57,525 bases of DNA from Anaerolineales bacterium (GTDB lineage: Bacteria > Chloroflexota > Anaerolineae > Anaerolineales > RBG-16-64-43): positions 1 through 57,525 of the forward strand of contig JAFGKK010000066.1 of assembly GCA_016928575.1 (NCBI GenBank), read 5' to 3'. The translations under genes were made by a program, and so were the position numbers. The notes beneath the pieces were generated by a model. The model was not told the origin of the DNA. It saw only the letters and a list, made by a program, of their open reading frames with translations, and did not search any database. Numbering within the stretch: the first letter of the stretch is position 1; every line of letters starts with the position of its first letter. This document shows, piece by piece, positions 34,463 to 47,700 of the stretch.

Positions 34463-35128
34463 TCAGGCTTTCTCGCCGAGATATTCTAACACTTGCCGAA
34501 ATTGGTCCGGCGGAAGGGTCGGGTTCTTGGGCAGGTGGCGGATGTGTTCCTTGACCTTGGAGGCGTGCAATGCGGGGACGGGCGAGGAATCGGCCTCGAC
34601 CCGGGTTTTGTCGTTGACGAAGGCGATCAGCGCCTGGACGGGAGGCAAGGATTCGGTCTTGAGGATTTTCCGCAGTTTGCGGGTCAGGTTCTCGGCCTCG
34701 AATTCCGAGTCGGAAACCGGATCGCCTAGCACCTCCATGCCGAAGAATTTCATAAAGCCGGAAACGCCCGTCTGGCGCCACTTTTTGCCATCGAAGGAAA
34801 TCCGCCCGCGTTCGTACTTGGCTAGGATCGCGACGATCCCGTTCGGCGTAAAGAGGGCGTGCTCGGCCCCCAGCCGGAAGTGCACGATCGTGTGGCGGTC
34901 GTCCAGCCCTTTGAGCACGTCGTCGATGGCTTGGTCGGGGGGGGGGGTGCGGCCCCAGCGGTTGGTGAAGGTATTGCCGACGCTGGCCAGGATGAATCCG
35001 CTGATCATTCCGAGGTACATCAGGTCGATCCGTTCCGGCCACAGAAAACTCACCACGACCGCGGCGCCGAGGAGCCCCATCCCGCCCAGCTGGCCGTAGG
35101 TGCCGATCTGCTTGTTGCGTTTAAGCAT
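34463..35128 (-). CDS. Membrane protein with NERD-like domain
   Basis: 221 residues from ATG 35128 ([16 protein letters not shown]). Two hydrophobic helices (about 18-32 and 37-52) form a hairpin anchor. The rest resembles a nuclease-related (NERD) domain: [50 protein letters not shown], then a helical tail. The catalytic D and E-x-K of active NERD nucleases are not obvious, so activity is unproven. It is 20 bases after fabF and probably cotranscribed. Confidence 0.65.
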   Translation of the reverse strand: MLKRNKQIGTYGQLGGMGLLGAAVVVSFLWPERIDLMYLGMISGFILASVGNTFTNRWGRTPPPDQAIDDVLKGLDDRHTIVHFRLGAEHALFTPNGIVAILAKYERGRISFDGKKWRQTGVSGFMKFFGMEVLGDPVSDSEFEAENLTRKLRKILKTESLPPVQALIAFVNDKTRVEADSSPVPALHASKVKEHIRHLPKNPTLPPDQFRQVLEYLGEKA

Positions 35129-35148
35129 TGCGGGATTGCTGATCTTCC

Positions 35149-36405
35149 TCACTCTTCCTCCCATCTGCGCAGGACCAGGCAGGCGTTCTGGCCGCCCAGG
35201 CCGAAGGAATTGGAGAGTGCGATCCGGACATCGGCCGGGCGCTTGACGTTCGGCACGTAGTCCAAGTCGCACTCCGGATCGGGGTTGTCGTAATTGATGG
35301 TCGGATGGATCATCCCGTCCCGCAGGGTCAAGGCGCAGGCGACCGCCTCGATGGCGCCGGCGGCGCCCAGCGGGTGGCCGATCATCGACTTGGTCGAGGA
35401 GACGGGGATCCGTTTGGCGCGTTCGCCGAACACCTGCTTGATGGCGTTGGTTTCCATCAGGTCGTTGGCCGGGGTCGAGGTGCCGTGGGCGTTGATGTAA
35501 TCCACCTGCTCGGGGGTGATGCCGGCGTCCGCCAAGGCCCAGCGGATGGCCCGCACCGCGCCCTTGCTGGTAGGATCCGGCGCGGCGATGTGGAAGGCAT
35601 CGGAGGAGGAGGATTGCCCGAGGATTTCGGCGACGATCGGGGCGCCGCGCTCCCGCGCGCTTTCGAGCGATTCGACGACCAGGATGGCGCAACCCTCGGA
35701 AAACACGAAACCCTCGCGGTCGCGGGTGAAGGGGCGCGAGGCGCGCTCGGGGAAATCGTTGAAGTTCACCGGCAGGGCGCGCATCACGCAAAACGAGGCG
35801 ATCATGAAATCCACCACCAGGGCCTCCACGCCGCCGGTGAGGACGATGTCGGCCGCCCCGCGCCGGACGAGTTCGGCGGCTTCCCCGATCGCCTGGGTCC
35901 CCGCCGCGCAGGCGGTGGGGACGGTGTTCAGCGGGCCGAGCGCCTGATATTTTTGCGAAAGGTGATGGCCCGGCATGTTCGGAATCGACGAAGGCGGGAT
36001 GAACGGGTTGACCTTAAGGTATCCCTGGTTCCACATCACCTTCAGCCCTTCGGCCATCCGGTCCCATCCGCCGACCGCGGTACCGAGCAGGACGCCGACC
36101 CGCTCCGGATCCGGAAAGCCGCCCTCCAATCCGGCGGCCCGCAACGCCTCCTGTGCGGTGGACAGGACGAATTGGGAACAGCGAGCCATTCGACGCGCTT
36201 CTTTAATATTGATATAGCGGCCGGGATCGAATCCCTTCACTTCGCCGGCGATCTGGCACGGAAGAAAACCGGCGTCGAACTGGCTGATCCGGGAGATGCC
36301 CGAGCGGCCCTCCAACAGCCCTTGCCACAGTTCGGGTACGGTGAGGCCGAGCGGGGTGATCGCCCCCATTCCGGTGATCACCACCCGGGGTCGCGGATTG
36401 GTCAT
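35149..36405 (-). CDS. fabF: Beta-ketoacyl-ACP synthase II
   Basis: Condensing enzyme that elongates acyl-ACP with malonyl-ACP. The Cys-His-His triad is visible: TVPTACAAGTQAIGEA (Cys), YINAHGTSTPANDLMET (His) and STKSMIGHPLGAAGAIEA (His). The N-terminus VVITGMGAITPLG and C-terminus LSNSFGLGGQNACLVLRR are standard; 418 residues is full length. It lies ten bases downstream of plsX. No acpP or fabD accompanies them here. Confidence 0.95.
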   Translation of the reverse strand: MTNPRPRVVITGMGAITPLGLTVPELWQGLLEGRSGISRISQFDAGFLPCQIAGEVKGFDPGRYINIKEARRMARCSQFVLSTAQEALRAAGLEGGFPDPERVGVLLGTAVGGWDRMAEGLKVMWNQGYLKVNPFIPPSSIPNMPGHHLSQKYQALGPLNTVPTACAAGTQAIGEAAELVRRGAADIVLTGGVEALVVDFMIASFCVMRALPVNFNDFPERASRPFTRDREGFVFSEGCAILVVESLESARERGAPIVAEILGQSSSSDAFHIAAPDPTSKGAVRAIRWALADAGITPEQVDYINAHGTSTPANDLMETNAIKQVFGERAKRIPVSSTKSMIGHPLGAAGAIEAVACALTLRDGMIHPTINYDNPDPECDLDYVPNVKRPADVRIALSNSFGLGGQNACLVLRRWEEE

Positions 36406-36415
36406 GCTTTTCTCC

Positions 36416-37444
36416 TTAGGATACCGCCGGAAGCCCCGCCCCCAGGCGGGAGATCTCCGTGCGGATAAGATCCTGCATGCCGGATTTTGCGGCGCCGATC
36501 GCGACGCGGACGGCGTTCTTCACCGCCAGGGCGTCCGAGCGGCCGTGGCCGATGAACACCAGCCCATTCACGCCGAGCAGCGGCGCCGCCCCTTCCTCGC
36601 TCGGATCCAACAGCTTGCGGATGCTGCTCAGCGCGGGTTTGACCAGCGCGCCGCCCAGCTTGACCGTCACGGACCCGGCCAGGATTTTTTCCTTGATCGT
36701 GTCGACGATCAGCTTGGCCACCGCCTCCGAGGATTTCAGGAAGACGTTTCCGGAGAAGCCGTCGGTGACCAGGACGTCCACGCTTCCGGCGTACACTTCC
36801 TTGGGCTCGGCGTTGCCGATGAAGTTCAAACCGCCGGCCTGCAGCAGCGGGGTGGCTTCGCGGACCAGAAAGTTGCCCTTGCCGGTTTCTTCGCCGTTCG
36901 AAAGCAAAGCCACGCGCGGACGCTCCACCCCGCGCACGGCTTGTGCGTAGGCCGATCCCATCACGGCGAATTCGAACAGGTTTTTCGGCTGCAGGTCCGG
37001 ATTGATCCCGATGTCGAGGACCACGCAGAAACCCGTGCGGGTCGGGAAGGCGGGGGCGAGCGCCGGGCGTTCGATTCCGGGCAGCATGCCGAGCCGGAAG
37101 AAGGCCACCGCCGCCGCCGCGCCCGTGTTGCCCATCGTCACGAAGGCGTCGGCCTGGCCTTGTTTGACCAGGTCCACGCCGACCGCCATCGAAGTCTTGG
37201 GTTCTTTTTGTTTGGCCTTGAGCGCCAGCGCCAGCCCCTTCTCGTTCATGGTCATCATTTCGGGGGCGTGGACCAGGCGGATCGGCAGGCCGCCGGGGGA
37301 GAACGAATCCAGAACCGGGCGAACGGCTTGCTCATCGCCGACCAGCAGGATCTCCTCGCCGTACTCGCGCGCGGCCATCACCGCGCCTTCCACGTCCGGA
37401 CGGGGGTAGTTGTCGGACCCCATTGCATCCAGGGCGATTCGCAT
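36416..37444 (-). CDS. plsX: Phosphate acyltransferase
   Basis: Transfers acyl chains from acyl-ACP to phosphate, giving acyl-phosphate for PlsY in phospholipid synthesis. RIALDAMGSDNYPRPDVEGAV is the family start; NTGAAAAVAFFRLGMLPGIERPALAP and VTDGFSGNVFLKSSEAVAK are conserved; 342 residues. AAAGGAG precedes the ATG. A TATAAT on the minus strand (complement of 37483-37488) could be its -10 element, adjoining the divergent arg promoter. It heads the plsX-fabF-NERD-ferredoxin run. Confidence 0.95.
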   Translation of the reverse strand: MRIALDAMGSDNYPRPDVEGAVMAAREYGEEILLVGDEQAVRPVLDSFSPGGLPIRLVHAPEMMTMNEKGLALALKAKQKEPKTSMAVGVDLVKQGQADAFVTMGNTGAAAAVAFFRLGMLPGIERPALAPAFPTRTGFCVVLDIGINPDLQPKNLFEFAVMGSAYAQAVRGVERPRVALLSNGEETGKGNFLVREATPLLQAGGLNFIGNAEPKEVYAGSVDVLVTDGFSGNVFLKSSEAVAKLIVDTIKEKILAGSVTVKLGGALVKPALSSIRKLLDPSEEGAAPLLGVNGLVFIGHGRSDALAVKNAVRVAIGAAKSGMQDLIRTEISRLGAGLPAVS

Positions 37445-37502
37445 GGCGGTCTCCTTTCGGACTGAGCCTCAGACCGGGGCGTATTATATCCCCCCCGCCG
37501 CC

Positions 37503-37531
37503 TTGACATCGAATGGCGAGTCCGGTAAAAT
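37503..37531 (+). promoter_or_regulatory. Sigma-70-type promoter of the arg genes
   Basis: TTGACA (37503-37508) and TAAAAT (37526-37531) with a 17-base spacer. Transcription would start near 37538, seven bases before the leader ATG. The gap is shared with the divergent plsX promoter. Confidence 0.75.
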
Positions 37532-37544
37532 CTGCACGTTCGCT

Positions 37545-37616
37545 ATGGATGCCATTTCGCTCAAGCCTCGCGCTCGTCGTCCGCTCTTCCACCCGGAAAA
37601 CGGGAAGGTGGGCTGA
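37545..37616 (+). CDS. Putative arginine-rich leader peptide upstream of argG
   Basis: 23-codon frame from ATG 37545 to TGA 37614-37616, just after the predicted transcription start. Residues 7-13 read KPRARRP: three arginine codons (CGC, CGT, CGT) within four positions. Behind the stop lie a hairpin (GCTTG...CAAGC, 37621-37642) and an intrinsic terminator. This matches the layout of amino-acid attenuators in which ribosome stalling at scarce charged tRNA prevents termination. No Shine-Dalgarno is evident, and translation would be nearly leaderless. The call is inference from layout and codon content. Confidence 0.55.
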   Translation: MDAISLKPRARRPLFHPENGKVG

Positions 37617-37660
37617 TTGCGCTTGGCCGCATGCGGACAAGCATAGGGATTGAATAAAAA

Positions 37661-37689
37661 AGCCCTCCGGATCCCGGAGGGCTTTTTTT
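37661..37689 (+). terminator. Intrinsic terminator (attenuator) before argG
   Basis: AGCCCTCCGG (37661-37670) and CCGGAGGGCT (37674-37683) form a perfect 10-bp stem with an ATC loop, followed by TTTTTTT. It lies after the promoter and 26 bases before argG, so it must be bypassed for argG expression. Confidence 0.9.
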
Positions 37690-37714
37690 ACGCGGCGGGA
37701 GGAAGGAGTTCTTG

Positions 37715-38974
<1,260 letters not shown>

Positions 38975-38978
38975 GCGC

Positions 38979-39057
38979 CTCCTCTCATCCCCGCCCCCTT
39001 CCTCCTCTCCCGGCTTATGCCGGGTGAGGAGGAAGGGGGCGGGGGAAGTGGGTGAGG
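38979..39057. repeat. C/T-G/A-rich palindrome between argG and argH
   Basis: CCGCCCCCTTCCTCCTCTCCCGG... and its reverse complement ...GAGGAGGAAGGGGGCGGGGG flank a CCGGCTTATGCCGG centre. The right end (GTGAGGAAGG) may also provide the argH ribosome site. Confidence 0.8.
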
Positions 39058-39068
39058 AAGGAACGACG

Positions 39069-40445
<1,377 letters not shown>

Positions 40446-40561
40446 ATCTCCCGAAAAAGGGGGCGGCCGGGGGATCGGATCCGGTTTGAAAAATCCCATG
40501 GCGCGGGGATGCGCCAAAACGAAACGCGGGCGCCGTGCATGCGCTCCAAAGGAGAATCAAA

Positions 40562-40729
40562 ATGAAAGGTCTTTGCCCAGAATGCGAAGGAGAGGTCGCC
40601 GTCCCGGACGACGCGCAGACGGGTGAAATCCTGGTTTGCCCGGATTGCGGAGTCGAGCTGGAGCTGACGGGATTGGATCCCGTGACGCTGTCCCTGGCTC
40701 CGAAGGAAGCCGAGGATTGGGGCGAGTGA
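40562..40729 (+). CDS. lysW: Amino-group carrier protein LysW
   Basis: 55-residue carrier whose C-terminal glutamate is coupled to the alpha-amino group of aminoadipate (or glutamate), protecting it during lysine (or ornithine) synthesis. The zinc finger is CPECEGEV ... [10 protein letters not shown], and the C-terminus ends in the diagnostic EDWGE. The start MKGLCPEC is preceded by AAAGGAG; the in-frame ATG at 40535 is rejected. It heads the lysWXYZ run, which fixes the pathway assignment. Confidence 0.96.
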   Translation: MKGLCPECEGEVAVPDDAQTGEILVCPDCGVELELTGLDPVTLSLAPKEAEDWGE

Positions 40730-40735
40730 TTTCTC

Positions 40736-40775
40736 CGCTCCTGTTTGCGAAGCAAACGGGAGCGGACCGAGGAGG
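40736..40775. repeat. Intergenic hairpin between lysW and lysX
   Basis: CCGCTCCTGTTTGC and GCAAACGGGAGCGG form a stable stem with a GAA loop. There is no T tract, so it may be an mRNA processing or stability element rather than a terminator. Confidence 0.6.
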
Positions 40776-40793
40776 GGGGCGGAGGCTGCAATC

Positions 40794-41705
40794 ATGAAGA
40801 TCGGCGTGTTGATGACCCGCTTGCGCATCGAAGAAAAGTGGCTGTTCGAAGCGCTCGAAAAGCGCGGCGTCGAATACGAAAAAATCGACGACCGGGAGGC
40901 GGTGTTCGACCTCAACCATCCCGGCGAGTGGGACCACCTCTCGGTGCTACTCGAACGGTCCCTCTCCTACGGGCGCGGGCTGTACGCCTGTAAAATCCTC
41001 AACGGCTGGGGCATTCCCACGGTGAACACTTCGGCCGTGGCCGATACCTGCGGCGACAAGCTGTGGACTTCCGCGGCATTGAAGTTCGCAGGCATCCCCC
41101 AGCCCGAGGTGAAGGTAGCTTTCACGCCGGAAAGCGCGCTGGCGGCGATCGAAAAGATGGGCTACCCGGTGGTGCTCAAGCCGGTTATCGGCTCATGGGG
41201 CCGGATGGTGGCGAAGATCAACGACCGCGACGCCGCCGAAGCGGTCCTCGAGGCGCGCGAGGTGCTGGGCAACTACCAGCAGAACATCTTCTACATCCAG
41301 GAATACATCCGAAAGCCGGGGCGCGACATCCGCGCCTTCGTCGTCGGCGAGCGGACGATCGCCGCGATCTATCGCTCGTCGGAGCACTGGATCACCAACA
41401 CCGCCCGCGGCGGCCAGGGATCGCCCTGCCCGGTCACCCCGGACCTGGACCGGATCAGTGTCGCCGCGGCGCGGGCGGTCGGAGGCGGGGTCCTCGCGGT
41501 CGACATTCTCGAAGACGAAACCCGCGGCTACCTGGTCAACGAGGTCAACCACACGATGGAGTTCCATACCTCGGTGCCGGCCACCGGGATCGACATCCCC
41601 GGATACGTAATCGACTATACGATCGAAGTGGGCAAAAAGAAGGACCAATTCCAAGCGCAATACCACCCGGTGCCGCGCGCGTCGGTCATGGAGATATTGA
41701 AATGA
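40794..41705 (+). CDS. lysX: LysW:alpha-aminoadipate (or glutamate) ligase, ATP-grasp
   Basis: Forms the amide between the LysW C-terminal glutamate and the alpha-amino group of the substrate. ATP-grasp motifs are visible: [58 protein letters not shown] and the metal-binding [24 protein letters not shown], which resembles LysX of Thermus more than RimK. 303 residues. Whether it accepts aminoadipate only or also glutamate cannot be settled by reading. Its stop overlaps the lysY start (ATGA). Confidence 0.93.
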   Translation: MKIGVLMTRLRIEEKWLFEALEKRGVEYEKIDDREAVFDLNHPGEWDHLSVLLERSLSYGRGLYACKILNGWGIPTVNTSAVADTCGDKLWTSAALKFAGIPQPEVKVAFTPESALAAIEKMGYPVVLKPVIGSWGRMVAKINDRDAAEAVLEAREVLGNYQQNIFYIQEYIRKPGRDIRAFVVGERTIAAIYRSSEHWITNTARGGQGSPCPVTPDLDRISVAAARAVGGGVLAVDILEDETRGYLVNEVNHTMEFHTSVPATGIDIPGYVIDYTIEVGKKKDQFQAQYHPVPRASVMEILK

Positions 41706-42745
41706 ACGGAAAACTCAAAGCCGGCATCGTCGGCGCCTCGGGCTATACCGGCGGCGAGCTGCTGCGACTCCTCCTCGGGCATCCGCAGATCGACGTCGTG
41801 CAGGCGACGTCCGAGCGGCACGTGGGCGAATACGTCCATTCGACTCACCCGCACCTGCGCAAACGGACGGCCTTGCAGTTCGTCTCACGCCAGGTGCTCA
41901 AGGAATGCGACGTCCTGTTTCTTGCCCTGCCCCATGGCGAGGCGCAGAAGGAGATCGGGCGCTACGCGGGATTGGCGGGAAAGATCGTCGACCTCTCGGC
42001 GGATTTTCGGCTGAAAGACCCGGCGGCGTATAAAAAATGGTACGGCCGCGACCACGCCGCCCCGCAGTGGATCGGCAAATTCGTGTACGGGCTGCCGGAA
42101 TTCCACCGCGCGGAGATGCAAACGGCGGAGTACATCAGCGGCGTGGGGTGCAACGCCACCGCGGCCAACCTGGCCTTGGCGCCGCTGGTCCGCGGCGGAT
42201 TGCTGGATTCGGCCCGCACGGTGATCGTCGACGTGAAGGTCGGATCCTCCGAGGGGGGGGGCAGTCCGAACGCCGGCTCGCACCACCCGGAACGGGCGGG
42301 CGTGATCCGCACGTACGCGCCCTCCGGCCACCGCCACACGGCCGAGGTGATCCAGGAGCTGGGCCTTCCGGATTTTCACATGACCATCACCTCGGTGGAC
42401 CTCGTCCGCGGGGCGTTGGCCGCGGCGCATTGCTTCGCCAAACCCGGCGTGACCGAGAAGGATCTGTGGCGGGCGTACCGGGCCTTCGCCAAGGCGGAGC
42501 CGTTCCTCCGAATCGTCAAGGAAAAGACCGGCGTGCACCGCGTCCCGGATCCGAAAATCCTCGCCGGCAGCAACTACGTCGATCTCGGTTTTGAATTGGA
42601 CCCGGATACGGGCCGGATCGTTTCCATGGCGGCGATCGACAATTTGATGAAGGGTGCCTCCGGTTCGGCCGTTCAGGCGATGAACGTGATGTGCGGCTTC
42701 GAAGAGACCCTGGGGTTGGAATTCGGCGGGTTGCACCCGATATAG
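41702..42745 (+). CDS. lysY: LysW-aminoadipyl phosphate reductase (ArgC-like)
   Basis: NADPH-dependent reduction of the acyl phosphate to semialdehyde. [23 protein letters not shown] is the nucleotide-binding start; the catalytic cysteine lies in [16 protein letters not shown], and the conserved histidine in [11 protein letters not shown]. 347 residues as in ArgC/LysY. It begins four bases inside lysX. The palindrome after the stop separates it from lysZ. Confidence 0.94.
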   Translation: MNGKLKAGIVGASGYTGGELLRLLLGHPQIDVVQATSERHVGEYVHSTHPHLRKRTALQFVSRQVLKECDVLFLALPHGEAQKEIGRYAGLAGKIVDLSADFRLKDPAAYKKWYGRDHAAPQWIGKFVYGLPEFHRAEMQTAEYISGVGCNATAANLALAPLVRGGLLDSARTVIVDVKVGSSEGGGSPNAGSHHPERAGVIRTYAPSGHRHTAEVIQELGLPDFHMTITSVDLVRGALAAAHCFAKPGVTEKDLWRAYRAFAKAEPFLRIVKEKTGVHRVPDPKILAGSNYVDLGFELDPDTGRIVSMAAIDNLMKGASGSAVQAMNVMCGFEETLGLEFGGLHPI

Positions 42746-42832
42746 CCTCACCCCCCTCTCCTCTTTCCCCTCCCCCTCTCCTGCGATGACCACAGGCGAG
42801 GGGGGAGGGGATGAAGGGGTAGGGGGTGAGGA
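42746..42832. repeat. C/T-G/A-rich palindrome between lysY and lysZ
   Basis: CCTCACCCCCCTCTCC... is mirrored by ...AGGGGTAGGGGGTGAGG around a CTGCGATGACCACAGG centre. It begins at the base after the lysY stop. Confidence 0.8.
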
Positions 42833-42850
42833 TTGGAAGGAAGCGATCTC

Positions 42851-43654
42851 ATGCTCGTCGTAAAAATCGGCGGAGCCGCCGGCAACAACATGGACGCCGT
42901 GTGTGCGGATCTGGCCCAACTCATCCGATCCGGACAGCGGGCGGTGCTAGTCCACGGCGGATCGGAGGAGACCAACGCGGTTTCCGAGAAGCTCGGCCAT
43001 CCCCCGAAATTCGTCACCAGCCCGTCGGGCTTCACCTCGCGCTACACCGACCGCGAGACGCTCGAGATTTTCGCCATGGTCACCGCGGGCAAGATCAACA
43101 TCCTCCTGGTCGAGCGGCTGCAGCGGCTCGGCGTCAACGCCTTCGGCCTCTCGGGGGTGGACGGGCGTGCGATGCAGGCCAAGCGCAAGGAAGCCGTACG
43201 GTCGGTGGAGAACGGGCGGGTGCGGATGCTGCACGGCGACCACACCGGAACGATTGAGAAGGTCGACGCGGCGCTGCTGCAGACGCTGATCCAATCCGGG
43301 CTGACCTTGGTCGTCGCACCGCTGGCGATCTCGCCCGAGGGCGTGGCGCTCAACGTGGATGCCGACCGTGCGGCGGCGATGATCGCCGGTGCGCTCAAAG
43401 CCGAAAGCCTGGTGATTCTCACCAATGTCCCCGGGCTGATGCGCAAGTTCCCCGACCAAAGCACGCTCCTCCCGAAGATCGAGCGCGCGGGACTCGAAGA
43501 CGCGCTTAAGTACGCCGAGGGTCGGATGAAGAAGAAGGTTCTCGGCGCGAGCGAGGCGCTCGGTGAAGGCGTTCGGCGGGTGATCTTCGCCGACAGCCGG
43601 ATCCCGCGGCCGGTAACCGCCGCACTGGCGGGGAAAGGGACGGTCATTACGTGA
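42851..43654 (+). CDS. lysZ: LysW-aminoadipate kinase (ArgB-like)
   Basis: Amino-acid kinase that phosphorylates the distal carboxylate of LysW-bound substrate. [43 protein letters not shown] and [14 protein letters not shown] are typical for LysZ, including the acetylglutamate-kinase-like core but with the LysZ-type GGAAGN start. 267 residues from ATG 42851 (GGAAGG upstream). Its TGA overlaps the GTG of carA by four bases, so carAB is translationally coupled to the LysW genes. Confidence 0.93.
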   Translation: MLVVKIGGAAGNNMDAVCADLAQLIRSGQRAVLVHGGSEETNAVSEKLGHPPKFVTSPSGFTSRYTDRETLEIFAMVTAGKINILLVERLQRLGVNAFGLSGVDGRAMQAKRKEAVRSVENGRVRMLHGDHTGTIEKVDAALLQTLIQSGLTLVVAPLAISPEGVALNVDADRAAAMIAGALKAESLVILTNVPGLMRKFPDQSTLLPKIERAGLEDALKYAEGRMKKKVLGASEALGEGVRRVIFADSRIPRPVTAALAGKGTVIT

Positions 43655-44778
43655 ACGCCGCGACCCTGGCGCTGGAAGACGGAACCGTCCTGCGTGGGGA
43701 GGCCTTCGGCGCGCAAGCCGACGCCGTTTTTGAACTGGTCTTCAACACCAGCCTGAGCGGCTACCAGGAAATCCTCACCGATCCCTCCTACCGCGGGCAG
43801 GGAGTGCTGTTCACCTGCCCGCACATCGGCAACGTGGGAGTCAACCGCGAGGATTGCGAAGCGGAGCGCCCGCAGGTCTCGGCGGCGGTAGTGCGGTCGA
43901 TCAGCCCGGCGGTTTCCAACTGGCGCGCGGAAAAGCCGCTGGCGGAGTGGCTGGCGGAGGCCGGAATCCCCGGGATCAGCGGCGTCGATACGCGCTTTCT
44001 CACCCGCCGGCTGCGCGACGGCGGGACCCAAAAGGCGGCGCTCTCGACGCGCGGCGCGGATCCGCAGAAGCTCCTCGAGACGGCGCGCGCCTGGGAAGGG
44101 CTCGACGGGCGCGACATGGTCAGCGAAATCTCCTGCCCGCGGGAATACGCCTGGGCGGGCGATCCGGGCAGCAAGTGGGTGGCGGACGGCGCGGGGGCTC
44201 TGAAGGGGAAGCACATCCTGGCCTACGACTTCGGCATGAAGCGCAACATCCTTCGCCATCTGGCGTCGGAGGGCGCGCGGGTGACCGTGGTTCCCTCGGG
44301 CACGCCGGCCAAGAAGGCCTTGGCGCTCAAGCCGGACGGCATCTTCCTTTCCAACGGACCGGGCGATCCGCGCGGCTTGCCGAAAATCGTCGCCGCCGTG
44401 CGTTCGCTTCTGGAGAGCGGCATCCCCACCCTCGGCATCTGCCTGGGGCACCAGTTGATCGGGCTGGCGCTCGAAGGGCGGATCGCAAAATTGAAGTTTG
44501 GCCATCACGGCGGCAACCATCCGGTGCGAGACGAGGGCACGCGCGGGGTTTGGATCACCGCCCAAAACCACAATTACATCGTCGAGGCCGAAAGCCTGCC
44601 GAAGGACGAGGCCGAGGTCACGATGGTTTCGCTCAACGACGGTTCGGTGGAGGGCTTGCGGCTGAAGCGGCGCCCGGTCTTCTGCGTCCAATTCCATCCC
44701 GAGGCTTCGCCCGGGCCGCACGACGCCCGGGAGGTGTTCGGCCGGTTCTTCGCGATGGTGGTGAAAGGCGGGGATTGA
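43651..44778 (+). CDS. carA: Carbamoyl-phosphate synthase small (glutaminase) subunit
   Basis: Supplies ammonia from glutamine to CarB. The N-terminal domain has [19 protein letters not shown] and [15 protein letters not shown]; the class-I amidotransferase triad is [13 protein letters not shown] (Cys), [11 protein letters not shown] (His, Glu); [10 protein letters not shown] forms part of the oxyanion region. 375 residues. It starts with GTG in a GTGA overlap with lysZ and its own TGA overlaps the carB ATG by one base (TGATG). Confidence 0.95.
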   Translation: MNAATLALEDGTVLRGEAFGAQADAVFELVFNTSLSGYQEILTDPSYRGQGVLFTCPHIGNVGVNREDCEAERPQVSAAVVRSISPAVSNWRAEKPLAEWLAEAGIPGISGVDTRFLTRRLRDGGTQKAALSTRGADPQKLLETARAWEGLDGRDMVSEISCPREYAWAGDPGSKWVADGAGALKGKHILAYDFGMKRNILRHLASEGARVTVVPSGTPAKKALALKPDGIFLSNGPGDPRGLPKIVAAVRSLLESGIPTLGICLGHQLIGLALEGRIAKLKFGHHGGNHPVRDEGTRGVWITAQNHNYIVEAESLPKDEAEVTMVSLNDGSVEGLRLKRRPVFCVQFHPEASPGPHDAREVFGRFFAMVVKGGD

Positions 44779-47700
44779 TGCCGAAGCGCACCGACATCCG
44801 CTCGATCCTCGTGGTCGGTTCCGGACCGATCGTCATCGGCCAGGCGGCAGAGTTCGACTATTCCGGCACCCAGGCGATCAAAGCCCTGCGCGCCGAGGGT
44901 TACCGGGTGATCCTGGTTAATTCCAACCCGGCCACGATCATGACCGATCCGGACCTGGCCGACGCAACCTACATCGAGCCGCTCACCCCCGATGCGCTCG
45001 AAGCGATCATCGCCCAGGAGCGGCCTGACGCGCTGCTCCCGACCGTCGGCGGACAGACCGGGCTGAACATGGCGCTGGCGCTTTCCCAGCGCGGCACCCT
45101 CGAGCGATACCGCGTGCAACTGATCGGCGCGCGCCTGCGCTCGATCGAGCTGGCCGAAGACCGGCAGCTCTTCAACCGGGCGATGCGCGAACACGGCATT
45201 CCCGTCCCGCGCGGCGGCCCGGCGCACAACTTGGCCGAGGCGCAGGATCTCGCCAAGGAAACCGGATTGCCGGTCCTGGTGCGCGCGTCCTTCGCCCTCG
45301 GCGGAACCGGGGCCTCGTGGGTCAACCGGCCGGAGGAGCTTCCCGAGGCGGTGCGCAAGGCGATTGCCGTCTCGCCGATCGGCCAAGCCTGGCTCGAGCA
45401 GTCGGTCCTCGGATGGAAGGAATTCGAGCTCGAGGTGATGCGCGACCGGGCGGACAATTTCGTCGTGGTCTGTTCGATCGAAAACCTGGATCCGATGGGC
45501 GTGCACACCGGCGACAGCATCACCGTCGCCCCGTCGCAGACGCTCACCGACCGCGAATACCAGATCCTGCGCGACTTGGCGCGGCGGGTGATGCGCGCGG
45601 TGGAGATCGAAACCGGCGGATCCAACGTCCAGTTCGCGGTCAATCCCAAGGACGGCGAGGCGCTGGTGATCGAGATGAATCCGCGCGTCTCGCGCTCCTC
45701 GGCGCTGGCTTCCAAGGCCACCGGTTTCCCGATCGCCAAAGTGGCGGCGCTGGTCGCCGTCGGATACACGCTCGACGAGATCCCCAACGACATCACCGGG
45801 CAGACCAAGGCCGGGTTCGAACCCTCGCTCGATTACGTGGTGGCGAAGATCCCGCGTTGGGCGTTCGAGAAGTTCCCGGGGGTGGATCCGACGCTCGGGG
45901 CGCAGATGAAATCGGTCGGCGAGGTGATGGCGCTGGGGCGCACCTTTCCCGAGGCGCTCTCCAAAGCGGTGCTCTCGCTCGAAAGCGGGATCGACGCGCT
46001 GGACGGATCCGGCCCGGACAAACCGGCTCCCGCCGATCCGAAAACCGCCGCCGAATGGGAGGCGCTCAGCGTCCCGACCTCGGATCGACTGTTCGGCGTC
46101 TACCGGGCGATCCGCGCGGGAGCCGATCTCGGGAAGCTGGCCGGGATTACCGGGATCGACCCGTGGTTCCTGGATCAGCTGAGGCGGACCGCGGATCTCG
46201 AAAAGTCGATCGGCGGGTTCGGCCTCGAAACCCTGCCGGTGGATTTGTTCCGCGAGGCGAAGCGCTTCGGCCTTTCGGATTCGCGGATCGCCCGCCTGCT
46301 GTCGAAGCCGGAAAGGAACTTCGCGGCCGCGGAGATCCGCGCGCGGCGCTTGGAACTCGGGATCCGGCCGACCTTCCTGCGGGTGGACACCTGCGCGGCG
46401 GAATTCGAAGCCCAGACGCCGTACCTGTATTCCTCGTACGAAACCGAAGACGAGGCGCGCGTTACGCCGAAGCCCAAGGCGCTGATCCTCGGAAGCGGCC
46501 CCAATCGGATCGGGCAGGGAATCGAGTTCGATTATTGCTGCTGCCAGGCGGTGTTCGCGCTGCGCGAGATGGGCTATGAGACGATCCTCCTGAATTGCAA
46601 TCCGGAGACGGTTTCCACCGACTACGACACCGCCGACCGGCTTTATTTTGAACCGCTGACGCTCGAGCACGTCCTCAACGTCATCGACGGCGAGAAGCCG
46701 TCCGGGGTGATCCTGCAATTCGGCGGACAGACTCCGCTGAACCTTTCGGCGGACCTGGCGGCCGCGGGCGTTCCGGTCTGGGGGACTTCGGCCGAGGCGA
46801 TCGACCTGGCCGAGGACCGGCGGCGGTTCGCCGAGGTGCTCGACGACCTCGACATTCCGCAGCCGGAGCACGGGATCGCCCGCTCGCTCGAGGAGGTGCG
46901 CGGGATCGCCGAGCGGATCGGATACCCGCTGTTGGTGCGGCCGTCGTTCGTCCTGGGAGGGCGGGCGATGGCGATTGTCGGAGATGAAGGGCAGCTGGAG
47001 GGTTTCGCGCGCGAGGCGCTGGCCGCCGCGCCGGGCCAGCCGCTGTTGGTCGACCGCTTCCTCGAGGACGCCTACGAGGCGGACGTGGACGCGATCGCCG
47101 ACGGCCAGCGCACGGTGGTGGCGGCGATCATGCAGCACATCGAGGAGGCCGGCGTGCACTCCGGCGATTCCGCCTGCGTTCTGCCGCCCTACAAGATCAG
47201 CGCCTACCACCTCAACACGATGCGCGAATACGCCGAAAAGCTCGGCCGGCGGCTGGGGGTCCGCGGGTTGATGAACGTGCAACTGGCGGTCAAGGACGAC
47301 GTGGTCTATGTGCTGGAGGTGAATCCGCGCGCGTCGCGGACGATTCCCTACGTGAGCAAATCGGTCGGCGTTCCGCTCGCGCGCCGCGCGGCGCAGGTCA
47401 TGGCCGGCAAATCGCTCGCGGAGCTCGGAATCCTCCAGGAGCCGGAGGTGGACGGGTTTTTCGTCAAGGAAGCGGTGCTGCCGTTCCAGAAGCTGCCCGG
47501 GGCCGACAGCTTGCTCGGGCCGGAGATGCGCTCGACCGGCGAGGTGATGGGCCACGCCGGCCGCTTCGGCCACGCCTTCGCCAAGGCCGAGATGGCGGCG
47601 GGTTCCGCACTGCCGGAGGAGGGCGCGGCGCTCTTCAGCGTAAACGATTTCGACAAGGGCGCGGCCCTGAAAGTCGCGCGCGATCTGCACCGGATGGGTT

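Noticed and set aside
41063-41701. Long upstream extension of the lysY frame
   Set aside because: It overlaps lysX completely and its composition is typical of a wrong frame; ATGA at 41702 is the natural start.
43854-44777. Long upstream extension of the carB frame
   Set aside because: It lies over carA in another frame, is Arg/Gly-rich, and carB has a good ATG in a TGATG overlap at 44778.
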